DNA from: Aptenodytes patagonicus
Lineage: Eukaryota > Chordata > Aves > Sphenisciformes > Spheniscidae
DNA length: 64,000 nt
Assembly: GCF_965638725.1 (NCBI RefSeq)
Contig: NC_134961.1
Span: 3,720,001-3,784,000 of the forward strand
Direction of reading: 5' to 3'
Shown: positions 1 through 12,400 of the stretch, piece after piece
Layout of the letters: each line of letters opens with the position of its first letter
Numbering within the stretch: position 1 is the first letter of the stretch
Made by a program: the position numbers and the translations under genes
Notes under the pieces: model-generated
Seen by the model: the letters and a program-made list of their open reading frames with translations, nothing else
Databases searched by the model: none
Told to the model about the DNA's origin: nothing

Positions 1-3000
1 TAAAATTTGGATACCTATGTAAATGTATTTTTTATTATTATTGAATAAAACCAGGTATTATATCTGAAGAAAGGCACTGTAAATGCCCCTTACAACAGTT
101 AGCCGTTGGGGTAACTGAGTTACATATCAGGGCATACAGATGTAAGGAATGTCAGAATATTAAAATGAAAACGTGCAATATTTTAAAATAAATAAAAATC
201 AAAATAATTATTTCCTTTCTACTCAACAGTTAGACTGCCTTTGATTTTAAGGCTTACGTCAGTCTAAACTTTCTCTGGGCAATGTCATGAAAAAGTTCTT
301 ATCAGTATACTTCTTACTAGGTCCACTGCTTATGAAGTGTTAGAAGATGGATATTTTTTCCCTTCTTCCTCTTAACTTCTTTTCTGCACAGAAAAGGGTG
401 TAATTAGGGAATTTATCCCTCTGTACCTATACTTTAACTAATGTTGAACAACTGCACAGTCAGGAAGACAGGAGAGAAGTCTGAATAAATACTGATTTTA
501 CAGGTAGGAAAGTGACTATCTATCCCAGTCACTGTGGTCAGTGATAGTGATCACCTTTGTAAAGAATTTTTAGATTTTTATGTTGAAAATCATTATTAAA
601 AACTGGCACAAAGCCTAAATGAGTTGAAAAGGAACAAACAGAAATAAAAGATACACTGGCTTGTGTAAAAGTTTCCAGAAGATCCAAAAAGGATCTCTTG
701 ATCCCTTTGGAATTAGACTGATTCCTCTCCCATAGCCTAGTCGTAAACATTAGGCATTGTAAACTGCAGAAAATCTTTGGCAGAAGTACTAGACAGTTGT
801 AAAAGTGCTAAAAGTCAGAAAATGAAAGGACCATTTGGATCATTAATACACGATCAGTGCAGTGTTATTACGTAGAGGCGTTTTCTAATGTTGACTAGGC
901 TATCTAACAGACTCCACAGTCTCGAAGTTCCACATAATACATAAAGGGAGTTACTGACCTAGAAGCAGGATCCACAGAACAGTGCTCAGCAGGAAGCTGC
1001 CTAAGCTGTCCAGAACAAAACACCAGCCAAGAGATAAAGTTCACATACACAATGACATTCATGACAAAGATACCTGAGAGTTAACATAGCTCTTTGTGAA
1101 GAGTTACTAGCCTGGGTCTCAAAAGCAACACAACTTTATTAGTATGGAGTTGTCCCCAAACAATAATCCTTATCTTTCAGCAGTACTGACAAAGCAGCTT
1201 GGTGTCCAACAGTCAGAGGGAGGAAGCTCTCTCTGCATCGTCATTTTGGCCTGAAGGGCTATGCCCTAGCTTTTCAAAGTTTTCCAGCAATAACCTTCTC
1301 TTAGAGGCAGGTGCCTAAGCCAGTCCTTCTATACAATACAGTAAGGAGGGGAGAGATGGCCTCCTTTTATTTGATGACTCAAGGCTTAGAGCGGCCACAA
1401 GTGCTGTGTGAAACCCAGATTAGAAGTCCCCATTGCTGTCCCTTTGCCTTTTATAAAGGTAAGGGCCTTTCATCTGCAACACTGTAGCCTGCCTATCTTG
1501 CCCTTTCACCCAGCTGCTCCAGTAGTGCCTTCCAGAGTTTCTGGGGCAGTATGTTTCCTTTCTTGTTCTCATGCTCACCATCTTGTTATGCTCACCATCT
1601 GGCACCTGCCAACCCTCACAGCTCTGTTATGGTAGGTTCTCAGGGGAAGTGACTGCCACTGGTGTGAGAATCATGCTTCCTTTCTCCTCTTCTCCTACTC
1701 CTGATTGTAGCTTTTGATTTACATTAGTGGGATCCAATATCATCTTTGGACACAGCTCAACAACCAATTAGCATGTAGCACCATCCACTAACCAAAGTGT
1801 GCTCCAATTAACACTAATAACATCATAAGCAGGAAGAGCCCATAAGGAGTCTGGGACAGTCTTGATGAAAAACTATAGTTAATGCAGTTAATATGGGAAA
1901 AGTATTATGTGGGAGAGAACCAGCCGCTGCACTGGAGAGGATGCTCGGTCTGCCCTGCCTGTCCCTTCTTTTCCCACCTGGCTGCTGGGACAGTTTTCTC
2001 CTTCCCTTTCTTCTATCTCTCCTTTCTTTGTTTCTATATTTATCTGGAAATAATTTTCACCATTATGTGCCATCAGCTATGCAACCCACTAATAAATTTT
2101 CACACGTGAATTTGTCTCAACGTCCTTTGTGCAAAAACGCCATACACCTGTGAGAGCAAACCTCTCATCATTACGCTGCAGGATATTCTGGGAGAGATCC
2201 CTCTCACTTTCACCAAGTGAAGCTGTTCCACTTTCTTTCAAAAAATTCAAAATTCTCTCAATCATGAAAAGAGAGGCTTTAAAATCCCATCATTAGCACC
2301 GTCATTATCTTTAAACAGGGAAACACTATTTTTTTCAAGCTCTTGCAATTCCCCACGTCACCCAGATGTTATTAATATTTGAAGTTATTTGCAGCGTCTG
2401 GCTCAGTATGTTGCTACGCAAGTATGACAAGCAGGAAAAAAACACAATGAGGCTGACATAAATCATACTGCCCAAATAGTAGATCAAATCTAAGCCTGCA
2501 CCCTTACTAAATCACTAACCTGTCATGTTCTCTTCATGTGAGGCCTTAACTCATTCTGCCACACTCGTCCTCCCCTACCACAAAAAGGACTGACATGTCT
2601 CCTTACTGTTTATTATGCAGATTTTCGAAGCTTAATTTCTGATACCTTCCGGCTCTCTCAGATTCCACCTCACATGGTGGAAAGTCAGTGGAGTGCAGGG
2701 AGAGAACACAGACAGCATCTTAAGATCACAACATATATGGGAAGCAAATGGAGAGACACCAATTTTCCTTGAATGGCAAATCTCCCAGATAGACAAAATC
2801 CCCATGCTTGAGTATCCAATAGAAAGCAATGGAAGCAATCAAAACATTCCCAGGGGGAGGTCTACCCAGAACCTAACACAGACAACAGGGTGGAGTGTCA
2901 GGCTGGCAGACGTCCCCTAATGTTAAGGTTCCACCTCCTCCCTACTATCACTTGAGTCACTTCCCTTCACTGCTGCCCATTCCCTATTTATTCCTCTCCA

Positions 3001-3040
3001 AATCTGTCTCCTTTGACACTTTGCTTATCTAATTTCTCTA

Positions 3041-3045
<5 letters not shown>

Positions 3046-3071
<26 letters not shown>
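3046..3071. repeat. Poly(T) tract, about 26 T
   Basis: A pure T run at the end of a pyrimidine-rich stretch (about 2925-3071). A minus-strand poly(A) tail would read this way, but no element is recognisable next to it. Confidence 0.85.
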
Positions 3072-3078
<7 letters not shown>

Positions 3079-4589
3079 CAGGAGGACTTCAAACACCCTG
3101 CAGCTTTTATGTTCTCAGATTATGCTTCTTTCGTTTTTTACTAGAACAAAACCAGACAACTCAAGCAATCTCCCTTGACAGGAGTAGACTGCAACAATAT
3201 ACCTTCTTCCACTCCATCATTCCTTAGTTTTCAACATATTGTCCAAGCCTCAATGCTAAATACTAGTTCCATCTGATTGGTGTCCTTATTCCCAGCTCCC
3301 CTGCACCCTTCTCTTCCCCAGCTCTTAGGGACTATTACTCAGGGAGCAGACAGAGAGGGCTCGGAGCTCCCTGTGAGATCAAGATAAAGGGCCACAGAAT
3401 AGGCTACAGACCGCACTGTCTGACAAAGCTTCCTCAGTCCTTGCTAATGTAACTCTCCTGTATTTCCCCTAATCCTCTACCAAACCCATTCATCCCATTT
3501 TCCCATAATCACCTAGTCCCTTCCCTTGCTGCAGCTCTTTTGCTATCCCTTTTTTCTATGATTCTTCAATCCACCACTTCCTACAAGAACACTATGTATT
3601 TATTTTCTGTTCTACAATAACGTCTTAATTTTCTGCTCTATTCAGATTACGTGCAGCACTTTATTTTCAATGCCATCCCGTATATCCACGAAGAGCAACT
3701 CTGGAAAAAGAATTTATATATATATGAAATTCTTTTAAGGAAATAAACCAAAATCTACGCAGTTACCATAAAGTACACTAACTTATACATACATGAGACG
3801 TATTTTATGATTCATATTCTGTTAACAAACATAGCATACTGAAAACTGTTTTAGAAAACTATCTAAAGGCATATTCTAACTCAGAGGAAGAGTCTCTTAT
3901 GCTCAATAATATAATCACACTGGGACATGGGAAACATAGCATATCACTGTTTAAATGACTTTGCAACGCTTGTTCAGTATATCACGATTTAAAAATTATA
4001 CTGAATTAGCATGACATCTAGTATACAGAAATTAGACTGTGGTTTTTATTGTTATATGAGCAACTTGTTACAGCCAACTAGCCTCCACTTATTCCAGAAG
4101 CAATGTTTATCTTGGCAAAAATGTGATTTAATTCCATAGTATATCTTAAAATATGAACCGTAAGCTGATGAAATTATATTACTTGCATAGAATAAAAACT
4201 AAAATTCTGCTCATTCTAATTCTGAAATTTAAAAATAATTTAAAATTTATTTTCTGCTTTAACACACAGATCATCAAACAAACCTTTAAGGAAAGCAAGC
4301 TATGTGCTTGTGAGACTGCAGAAAAAGATCCATCATTTAATATTCTGCATAGATTTCTTTCCTAAAAAAATTAAAAGAGCGAACGCCTAACTTACCATGC
4401 CGAAGTGCTGACTCACTGTCTGCAGTCTCCTGGTCGCTGCTACACATCAATTTAAATACAGAAAGCTTCAAGTAGACCAGCTAATCACAGCAACTCCCTG
4501 ATCATGTGACTTACACCACAGAATATGAAATACAGCATCTTTCAAATCACAACATTGCCTGCCACAGCCTCCTGAATAAACCATATTTT

Positions 4590-4644
4590 GTGTAAAAGTG
4601 CCACAAATTTCAATGAGTTTGTGGATAACACTAAATTAAGGGGA
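4590..4644 (+). mobile_element. CR1 LINE, left part split by the LTR
   Basis: The sequence AATGAGTTTGTGGATAACAC and the AAATTAAGGGGA after it match the CR1 reverse-transcriptase segment around the FADDTKLGG motif, and the element continues after the LTR at 5240. The left border is uncertain. Confidence 0.6.
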
Positions 4645-5239
4645 TGTTGTGGTTTAACCTCAGCCGGCAACTAAGCACCACACAGCTGCTCACTCACTCC
4701 CCCCCAGTGGGATGGGGGAGAGAATCGGAAGGGTAAAAGTGAGAAAACTCGTGGGTTGAGATAAAGACAGTTTAATAGGTAAAGCAAAAGCTGTGCACGC
4801 AAGCAAAGCAAAACAAGGAATTCATTCACTACTTCCCATCGGCAGGCAGGTGTTCAGCCATCTCCAGGAAAGCAGGGCTCCATCACGCGTAATGGTTACT
4901 TGGGAAGACAAACGCCATCACTCCGAACGTCCCCCCCACTTCCTTCTTCTTCCTCCAGCTTTATACGCTGAGCATGACGTCACATGGTATGGAATATCCC
5001 TTTGGCCAGTTGGGGTCAGCTGTCCTGGCTGTGCCCCCCTCCCAGACCCCCGTGCACCTGCAGCCCTCCCAGTCAGCAGAGCATGGGAAGCTGAAAAGTC
5101 CTTGACTAGTGTAAGCACTACCTAGCAACAACTAAAACACTGGTGTGTTATCAACTTTGTTCTAGTCCTAAATCCAAAACACAGCAGTGTACCAGCTACT
5201 AAGAAGGAAATTAACTCTATCCCTGCTGAAACCAGGACT
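4645..5239 (-). mobile_element. Solo LTR of an avian endogenous retrovirus (ERVL-like)
   Basis: The plus-strand edge TGTTGTGGTTTAACC and the other edge ending GAAACCAGGAC are the termini of a common avian LTR family. Both flanks are GGGGA (4640-4644 and 5240-5244), a perfect 5-bp target duplication, which suits ERVL. On the minus strand there is a CRE TGACGTCA (4982-4975), TATAAA (4965-4960) and ATTAAA (4776-4771), so the LTR reads leftwards. No internal viral genes are present. It sits inside an older CR1 within the UNKL intron. Confidence 0.85.
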
Positions 5240-5630
5240 GGGGAGCAGCTGATACACTTGATGGCAGGACTGCCATTTAGAGGGATCTCAAAAGCCTGGA
5301 GAACAGGACTGACGGAAACCTCATGAAGTGCAACGAAGGCAAATACAAGAATGCTGCACCTGGGACAGAATAATCCCTTGCAGCAGTACAGGCTGGGGAC
5401 CAAATGATCAGAAAGCAGCACTGCAGAAAAAGATCTAGGAATTCTGATGAACGACAGATTCAGCATGTTCTGTGGCAATAAAAGCTAACAGCATACTGGC
5501 CTGCATTAGTAAAAGTGTAGCCAGCAGGTTGAGGGAAGTGATTATTCCTCTCTATCCGGTGCCTGTGAGACCATAGCAGGAGTAGCATGACCAATTTTGA
5601 AGTTTCCAGTGTCTAATTATTATTGAAATA
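5240..5630 (+). mobile_element. CR1 LINE, right part split by the LTR
   Basis: Continues the CR1 cut by the LTR: GCTGATACACTTGATGGCAG, CTCATGAAGTGCAACGAAGG, CTGCACCTGGGACAG and TACAGGCTGGGGACC are all CR1 landmarks. It decays after about 5600. Confidence 0.75.
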
Positions 5631-6314
5631 TTTATCTCCTTTTACCATTTTCCACATAAACAGCTTAGCTGGTTGGAAGCATGAGAAAGGCTCCGGGCTA
5701 ATGACAGAAATTTTGGAAGTGAGTAATTCCCAGAATCTGTCTTGTGCACCCTGAAAACAAGGGCTCCTCCTCTTTGTGTCCTTTCAAATCTGGTCCACGT
5801 AGTGTGAACAAAAGATTTTGTCCTTGAAGATATAAATAACCAGACTGGAGAATATGCAGTCAGCCAAAGAAAAAACTCCCATTTTCATATGAACATTGTA
5901 AGACCTGTAATTGCACCTGCTATGGTAACGTTAAAAAAAAAAAGTCAACTCTCATCAGCCCACCAACAAAAGTTGAGGATACAGTACTTCTACTTCTAGA
6001 AATACAGTGAGTGGCATTACGAAGGTTTTACACATTTTTTTTTAATCACTGGCCAATATCAATGCCAAAATTCCAGTTTAAATATCCCATTCACTCATTC
6101 CTACGCTCACATTGGAGACCTTGTGAAAAATAATGATTTTGGGTGAAAAAAATTAAATTAAATTTCAGATATTGCTTTTAATTACATATAATAAAGCAGG
6201 TGTGTACAACATTACTGTCATTACCAATAAGCTCTATGAACCTATGCTGAAACAAGAAGAACTTGAATAATGCAACAAAACATGTACAATTGGAGATTAA
6301 ATGTTAAGACTTAC

Positions 6315-6480
6315 CTATTACCGATTCAACTGTGTTACTGCCAGAATAGAATGGGAGAGCTTTGGCACTGATAGCAGAGACAGTTGTAGGAGATGAACTA
6401 TCTGATCCAACACTGGAGGCCAGACTGGAAGTTATACTTGAAGCAAGTGGGTTAACTGCTGAAAAAACACTGAGATGGTT
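6315..6480 (-). CDS. UNKL: UNKL coding exon 11 (Ser-rich linker, last exon seen)
   Basis: Residues 426-480 plus one base. Starts [19 protein letters not shown] and ends [14 protein letters not shown], a segment shared with UNK and UNKL (LPFYP..STVE.V). Acceptor TTTTTAACAG, donor G|GTAAGT. The next exon should begin at phase 1; I could not find it to the left. Confidence 0.88.
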
Positions 6481-9400
6481 CTGTTAAAAAAAACCCAAAC
6501 AACATGTGTATACACACACAAACACACTTACACAGATGTATGTACGAACATATAAAATAAACAGAATGTATTTTTTAAAGTAGTTATTTTAATTCAAACA
6601 GAAAGAAATCCAGAAGAACCCTCTGAATGAATAGATTAGGATAATTTTCCATATCATTTACCAGCAAGTGCATTTCTCCAATGTAGCTGGACACCACTAC
6701 CATACGAGGGAATTCTGCTTTCAGAAAAAAGGTGTTTAAATACTTGCAAATAAGCTCTACAAACATAATTAGTTAGCTGAAGTCTAATGCCTCTTTTCAA
6801 AAGGAAAATATGTATTGAGGAATTGTACCATTTCATTATGCATTCGTACGCAAATTATATTCTATATTATTTTTTTGATCTGCAAATTTTCTCATTTAAT
6901 CTAAATGCAATTGGTGCATAAACTAACCTTTGGTTTAGATAGCTGAGAAACATGACTGCACTGCACACGTATCACATTATATAATGACCTGTACCTGTGC
7001 CACTTCTTTCTAGCTGAACTTTTTTTTCATACAAATCACACATCTAAATTATAAAATGTAAGAAATGCAAACAAAAGTAACCATGTAACACTCTAAACTG
7101 AAAAATAACTTCACAAAGTCTACGGGGACTTGGTGCAGAGTTTCCAGTATATTAATTCTTTTTATTGTTTATTTATTCCCTCCAATCTTTTAGTTAATGA
7201 AAACAACATTTAAGTGTGACTGAATCAATCCACACATCCTCCCATTGCCTTCTGTGTGACGAGCAGTGATTGTGCAGTATCTACTCTACTGATTTCTACC
7301 AATACCACAGAAAATTTCTATTTCAAAGCTAGATATAATGCAAGATTAGAGGCTGATAATGACCATGAGAATGAATAATTTTTTCTTTCAAAATGGGCAC
7401 AAACTAAAATACAGAGTTTCACTTAGACACAAAAAATTTTTTACTGCGATGGTGGCCAAACACTGGAACATGTTGCCCAAAGAGGCTGTGGAGTCTTCAT
7501 TTTTGGAGATACTCAAAACACTACTAGACAAGGCACTGGGCAACCTGCTCTAGCTGACCCCACTTTGACAAGGGGACAGATGGACTACAGACCTCCAGAG
7601 AATCACCTAATGGTTTGGCTTGGAAAGGACCTTTAAAGATCATCTAGTCCAACCCCTCTGCCATGGACGGGGACATCTTTCACTAGTTGAAATGCTTGAA
7701 ATGATGCTCAAAGCCCCACCCAACCCAACCATGAACACTTCCAGGGACGGGGCACCCACAATTTCTCTGGGCAACCTGTTCCAGTGTCACACCACCCTCA
7801 TAGTAAAGAATTTCACCATTATATCCAATCTAAATCTACCCTCTTTCAGTTTAAAAACACTGCCCCTTGTCCTGTCAGTACGGGCCCTCGTAAAAAGTCT
7901 TTCTCCGTCTTTCTTATAAGCCCCTTTTAAGTATGGGAAGACCACAGTAACATCTCCCCAGAGCCTTCTCTTCTCCAGGCCAAAAAATCCCAACTCTCTC
8001 AGCCTTTCTTCATAGCAGAGGTGTTCCAGCCCTCTCTCACTGATCATTTTTATGTCCCTCCTCTGGGCCCACTCTAACAGGTCCATGTCTGTCTTGTACT
8101 GGGAATCCCAGAGCTGGACACAGTGCTCCAGGTGGGGTCTCATGAGAGTGGAGTAGAGGAGGAGAATCACCTCCCTCGACCTGCTGGCCATGCTTCTTTT
8201 GATGCAGCCCCGGATAATTAGCTTTCTGGGCTGCAAGTGCACGCTGCTGGCTCATATCCAGTTTTTCACCCACCTGTATACCCAAGTCCTCCTCTGCAGT
8301 GCTGCTCTCAATCCATTCAGCATCCAGTCTGTACTGATACTGGGGACTGTCCTGACCCTGGCGCTCTGACCTTGTGCTCAGACTTGTTGAACTTCAACAG
8401 AGGTCCCTTCCAAGCTTAACTTATTCTATGATTCTATAATATGCTTTTCCAAACTTTGTTCCAATATTGTAATTTACAGTGAGTGAATTCACAACACATT
8501 CTCTAACATCCCAATGCAACATGTTAAATGGAACATTTCTTTGCTGCTTTCTGTTTTCATAAATGTTTGAGCTGAAAAAAAAAGTAATCTCTGAACTGGC
8601 AATACATATTAAACCATAAAGAACAGCTGTATAATTAAAAAAGTAGAATGAAGAAATGACAAGGCATAGGATTCTTAGGTTATAAGCCTGATCATGATCC
8701 CTGTCATTGGAGAAACATGATATAAAAGTCAACACAAGTAGGAGAGACAATGCAGGCTTTTTGTATTACTGAAAAATTATCAGACTCAAAATATATCCCC
8801 TTTTGGCCTGCCCCACCTTAAGCTGAGGCCTCTTGGTGAGAGGGAGTGAAGAAATTTCACACACCCACACAAAGCTGATGGATTTCTTCAGTTAGTTCTC
8901 TTTCTCCCCAGCATAAACACCTACATCTACTAGACTATTTAGTCCTTTTTCCTCCCTAATATATTTACAAACAGCAAGCTTCTTGTCCCACCCTATACCT
9001 ACAGGTGCAGCTCAAAGATTCCTTTCCTTCTTCTGTTTTGACAGACCAAGACTGACCCTATCTGTGACTTCAAAACTCAGTTCTGGGGGATATCTAAACA
9101 GAACAGAGAGACAAAATAAACAGAAACGAGACAGGATAGAAAGTTTATTAAAAAAAGATGTCAACAGCTTTATAATTACATAGCAGAATTTCATACATTC
9201 TGCACTATTTAAATGGAGATTAAATAACTTTTTTTTTAAAAAGAAGAGAATTAAAACAACTCGCTAATTATTGTTAGGATCACCGGGTAATAGGAAAATT
9301 CAGGTTGGAAGGAACTTCAGGAGGTCATCTAGTCCAACCTCCTGATCAGAGCTAGGTCAGCTATGAAGCCAGACCAGGTTACTCAGTCTTTTAGCCAGTC

Positions 9401-12400
9401 TGGTCTTGAAAACCTCCAAGGATGGAGACTGCACAACCACACTTAGCAACCACTGCTTGACTCTCCCCATGATGAAAAAAATTTTTCCTTATACCCAGTC
9501 TTAGCTTCTTGTTTCAACTTATGCCTGTTATCTCTTCACCACCCACTGTGCACCACTGCGAACAGGCTGGCTCCTTCTTCTTGACGACCTCCTCCTAGGT
9601 ATTGGGAGGCTGCTACTAGGTCCTCCTGAAGCCTTCTGGCAAGTGCTCCAGTCCCCTGACCATCTTGGCAGCCATGTGCTAAGCTTGCACTAGTTTACTG
9701 ATGTAATCCCAGTACTGTGAGCCCAAAACCAGATGCAGTATTCTAGATGTGGTCTAACAAGTGCTAAGCAGAAGGGTAACCCCTTCCGTTGATCTATTTC
9801 ATGCTCCTGTTAATACAGCCTGGGGTAACATTGGGCCTTCTTTGCTGTCAGAGCACACTGTTGGCTCACATTCAGCTTGCTGTCTACAAAGACCCTCAGG
9901 TCCTTTTCCGCAGAGCTGCTTCCCAGACAGTTAGTTCTTGTTCTCAGCCTATATTGTTGCAAGAGGTTCTTGCCTCTCAGGTGCAGGACTTCGCACTTGC
10001 CCTTAATGAATTTCATAAAGATCTAGATCCTCTAGTCTGTCTACGTCTCTCTGAATGGCAGCCCAGCCCTATTGACTGGTCCTGCCAATTTCATGTCATC
10101 TGCAAACTTGATTCCCCCACCAGGTCATTGATAAAGATGTTGAACTGGGTATGTCCTATTTACTCTGTTACAAACATTAATAGTGGTAGAAAGTCATGTA
10201 AAAACTACTTTTTAGGGCAAATCAGAAAAAATTAAAAGAATTTCCAAGGCTGCCACTCTCACTAATTTATAGACGTGTAGGGAAAAAAACCCCATGTATA
10301 ATTTTAAACTGGTTCATATGCTATCACTCTTCTATACAGAACTCATGGGATCCACCTCTATCTTGTGTTTTCTCTCCTTATTTACTCTGTACCCCTCCTC
10401 CTGCTTTTTAAATATAAGATACATTTTAATCCTCCACTTTAGATTATACACTCCTGTGTGGCTGCATGAATGGCAAATGGTAAAACTTCGGTTCTCATTT
10501 ATCTTGATCATTGTCATTAACAAAGCATCAGGGTTCTTGCTCTAGCAGTGCAAAGCTGGCAGTTTTAAGCTCCTTTGCATATATAGAATGACCTCTAACA
10601 CCTGATGGATTTAGCTTCATGATGGGTCAAATCTATGCCCTCTTCCCTGTCACTTTAACTATTTTTCTAGTTTTGAGCATCTGAAGCTTGAACAACTGTA
10701 TCATCATCTTCCTTCTGGCCTTCCTTAAATTTTATCAATCCATCCCAAATCAAGTTAATCCAAAATTTCACTGTGAAAACTCTGCCATGGACTTGCTATT
10801 GTCAAAAGCATCCTCAAATTGCCTCATATTCTTCTCATCCCTGGTACTCCCTGCAGCACACATCTATTGTACATTTTCACAGAACCTAGAGCCAGCTGCC
10901 CAGGACCATGTCTAGACAGCTTTTGCGTAACTCCAAGGAGGGAGACTCCACAACCTCTCTGGGCAACCTATTCTAATGCTCAGTCTCACACGCACAGTAA
11001 AAAAGTACTTCCATATGTTTAGATGGAACCTCCTGTGTTTCAGTTTGTGCCTGTTGCCTCTTGTCCTGTCACTGGGCACAAATTTTCCTTACGCTATGTT
11101 GTAAAGCGCCACATAACTTTGAAACTGCATTAATAAATTATCAAAAAGGGCAAAATATTTACAGTGTTTAGCTTTTGGCAATACCTGCTTGTTGTCTTGT
11201 TCATTTATTTTCTGCTGATTCTCAGCTGGGAAGCTTCGATGCTTTGCCTGAGAGAAGAAAAATCGCTGTAATATATGAACTTAATGAGTCATTCCTGTAA
11301 AAAATATATTATTAGTTTATGAAGGGTCAGTGGCATCTCTGTAATGATATCTTCAACAGGCTGACTTCATTTCCCTCACTGCAGTCCCATGTGGAGAATT
11401 ACATTTTAATGATCATAGAGTAAATCTACATGAAAAGGAACAGCAGTTGCAATTGTTCCTCTTACATGCATAATTGAGCACATGCAAGTTATTTCTGGTC
11501 CAAAAATTGAGTAGCCATGTTAGCATTATGCTGTGACAGAAGTAACATGTCCCAAATGCTCACCAGCTGGGGAATACTGAGAAAGAGAAAAGAGGCTGGT
11601 GGGATAGAAGCCTGAGGTAGTCAAAAGTTTGAGTGGAATTGCCTAGATTTTCCCTTAAAGTGATCATGCTACAAATAACAACACAAAAAAAATTCAAATA
11701 TAAGGGCAGATTTTCTTTGAACACCATTTTATAATAAGGTAACTTTTGAAACAAGTGAGACATACTTAAATAAAAAGGAATTCTAAGCAATTTCTCTTTG
11801 CCCACTGTGTTCTTGCACAGCAGGATCAAAGGATCTCTGTTCTTTTCAGGCCAGTAATTTTCAGTGACTTCCTGAATTGCAGTAAACTCTGCAAGGTGCT
11901 CTCTGTCTCCTTAGGAAAAATGGTTCTTTCTGCTGCCTCTGAGCAGTCTTGTTGTGTCTGTTCCTTGTTTCCTTTGGGAGATTCCTAATCCGTCTTGCAC
12001 TGAAAGCTCCCTAGGAGTAACAACTCTCCTCCTCTTTATATGCCTCCCACCACTCTAGATACTTTATCAATTGCAAAGTCCATCACTGCTTTCTCTCTAG
12101 ACAGGTTCAATGTGGCCACTAAAAGGCAAGCACATGATGTTTTTGCTGCTGAGAGTACATTACTCACTAATTGTGATCAAAACAGCAAAATACATCTTCA
12201 CCAATGGTTACATAATTTCTCAATTATTGCTGCCTCATGTCCAGAAAGCAGCCATTTGATACTGTAACTGCCTTGCTTCCATGACATTTGATCAATGATC
12301 ACTTGATCCCTATATTGGGAGATGGAAATCTTTCCTGTCACAATGACCAGCTCTCTAACCTATAGTCTGTCTGAACATCTACATGTAAGAAAGCAATCCT

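Larger units (their letters stand above)
1..6314 (-). other. UNKL: UNKL intron 11 (left part)
   Basis: Holds the solo LTR, the CR1 it split and the poly(T) tract. I looked for the next UNKL exon (the S-x-L-D-L-x-L motif and later RING cysteines) and did not find it. The remainder is AT-rich sequence without anything I recognise. Confidence 0.7.
6481..11184 (-). other. UNKL: UNKL intron 10
   Basis: Dominated by CR1: the nested pair (7380-8438), the old copy (9290-10150) and the fragment (10870-11090). The sequence between them shows nothing recognisable. Confidence 0.8.
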
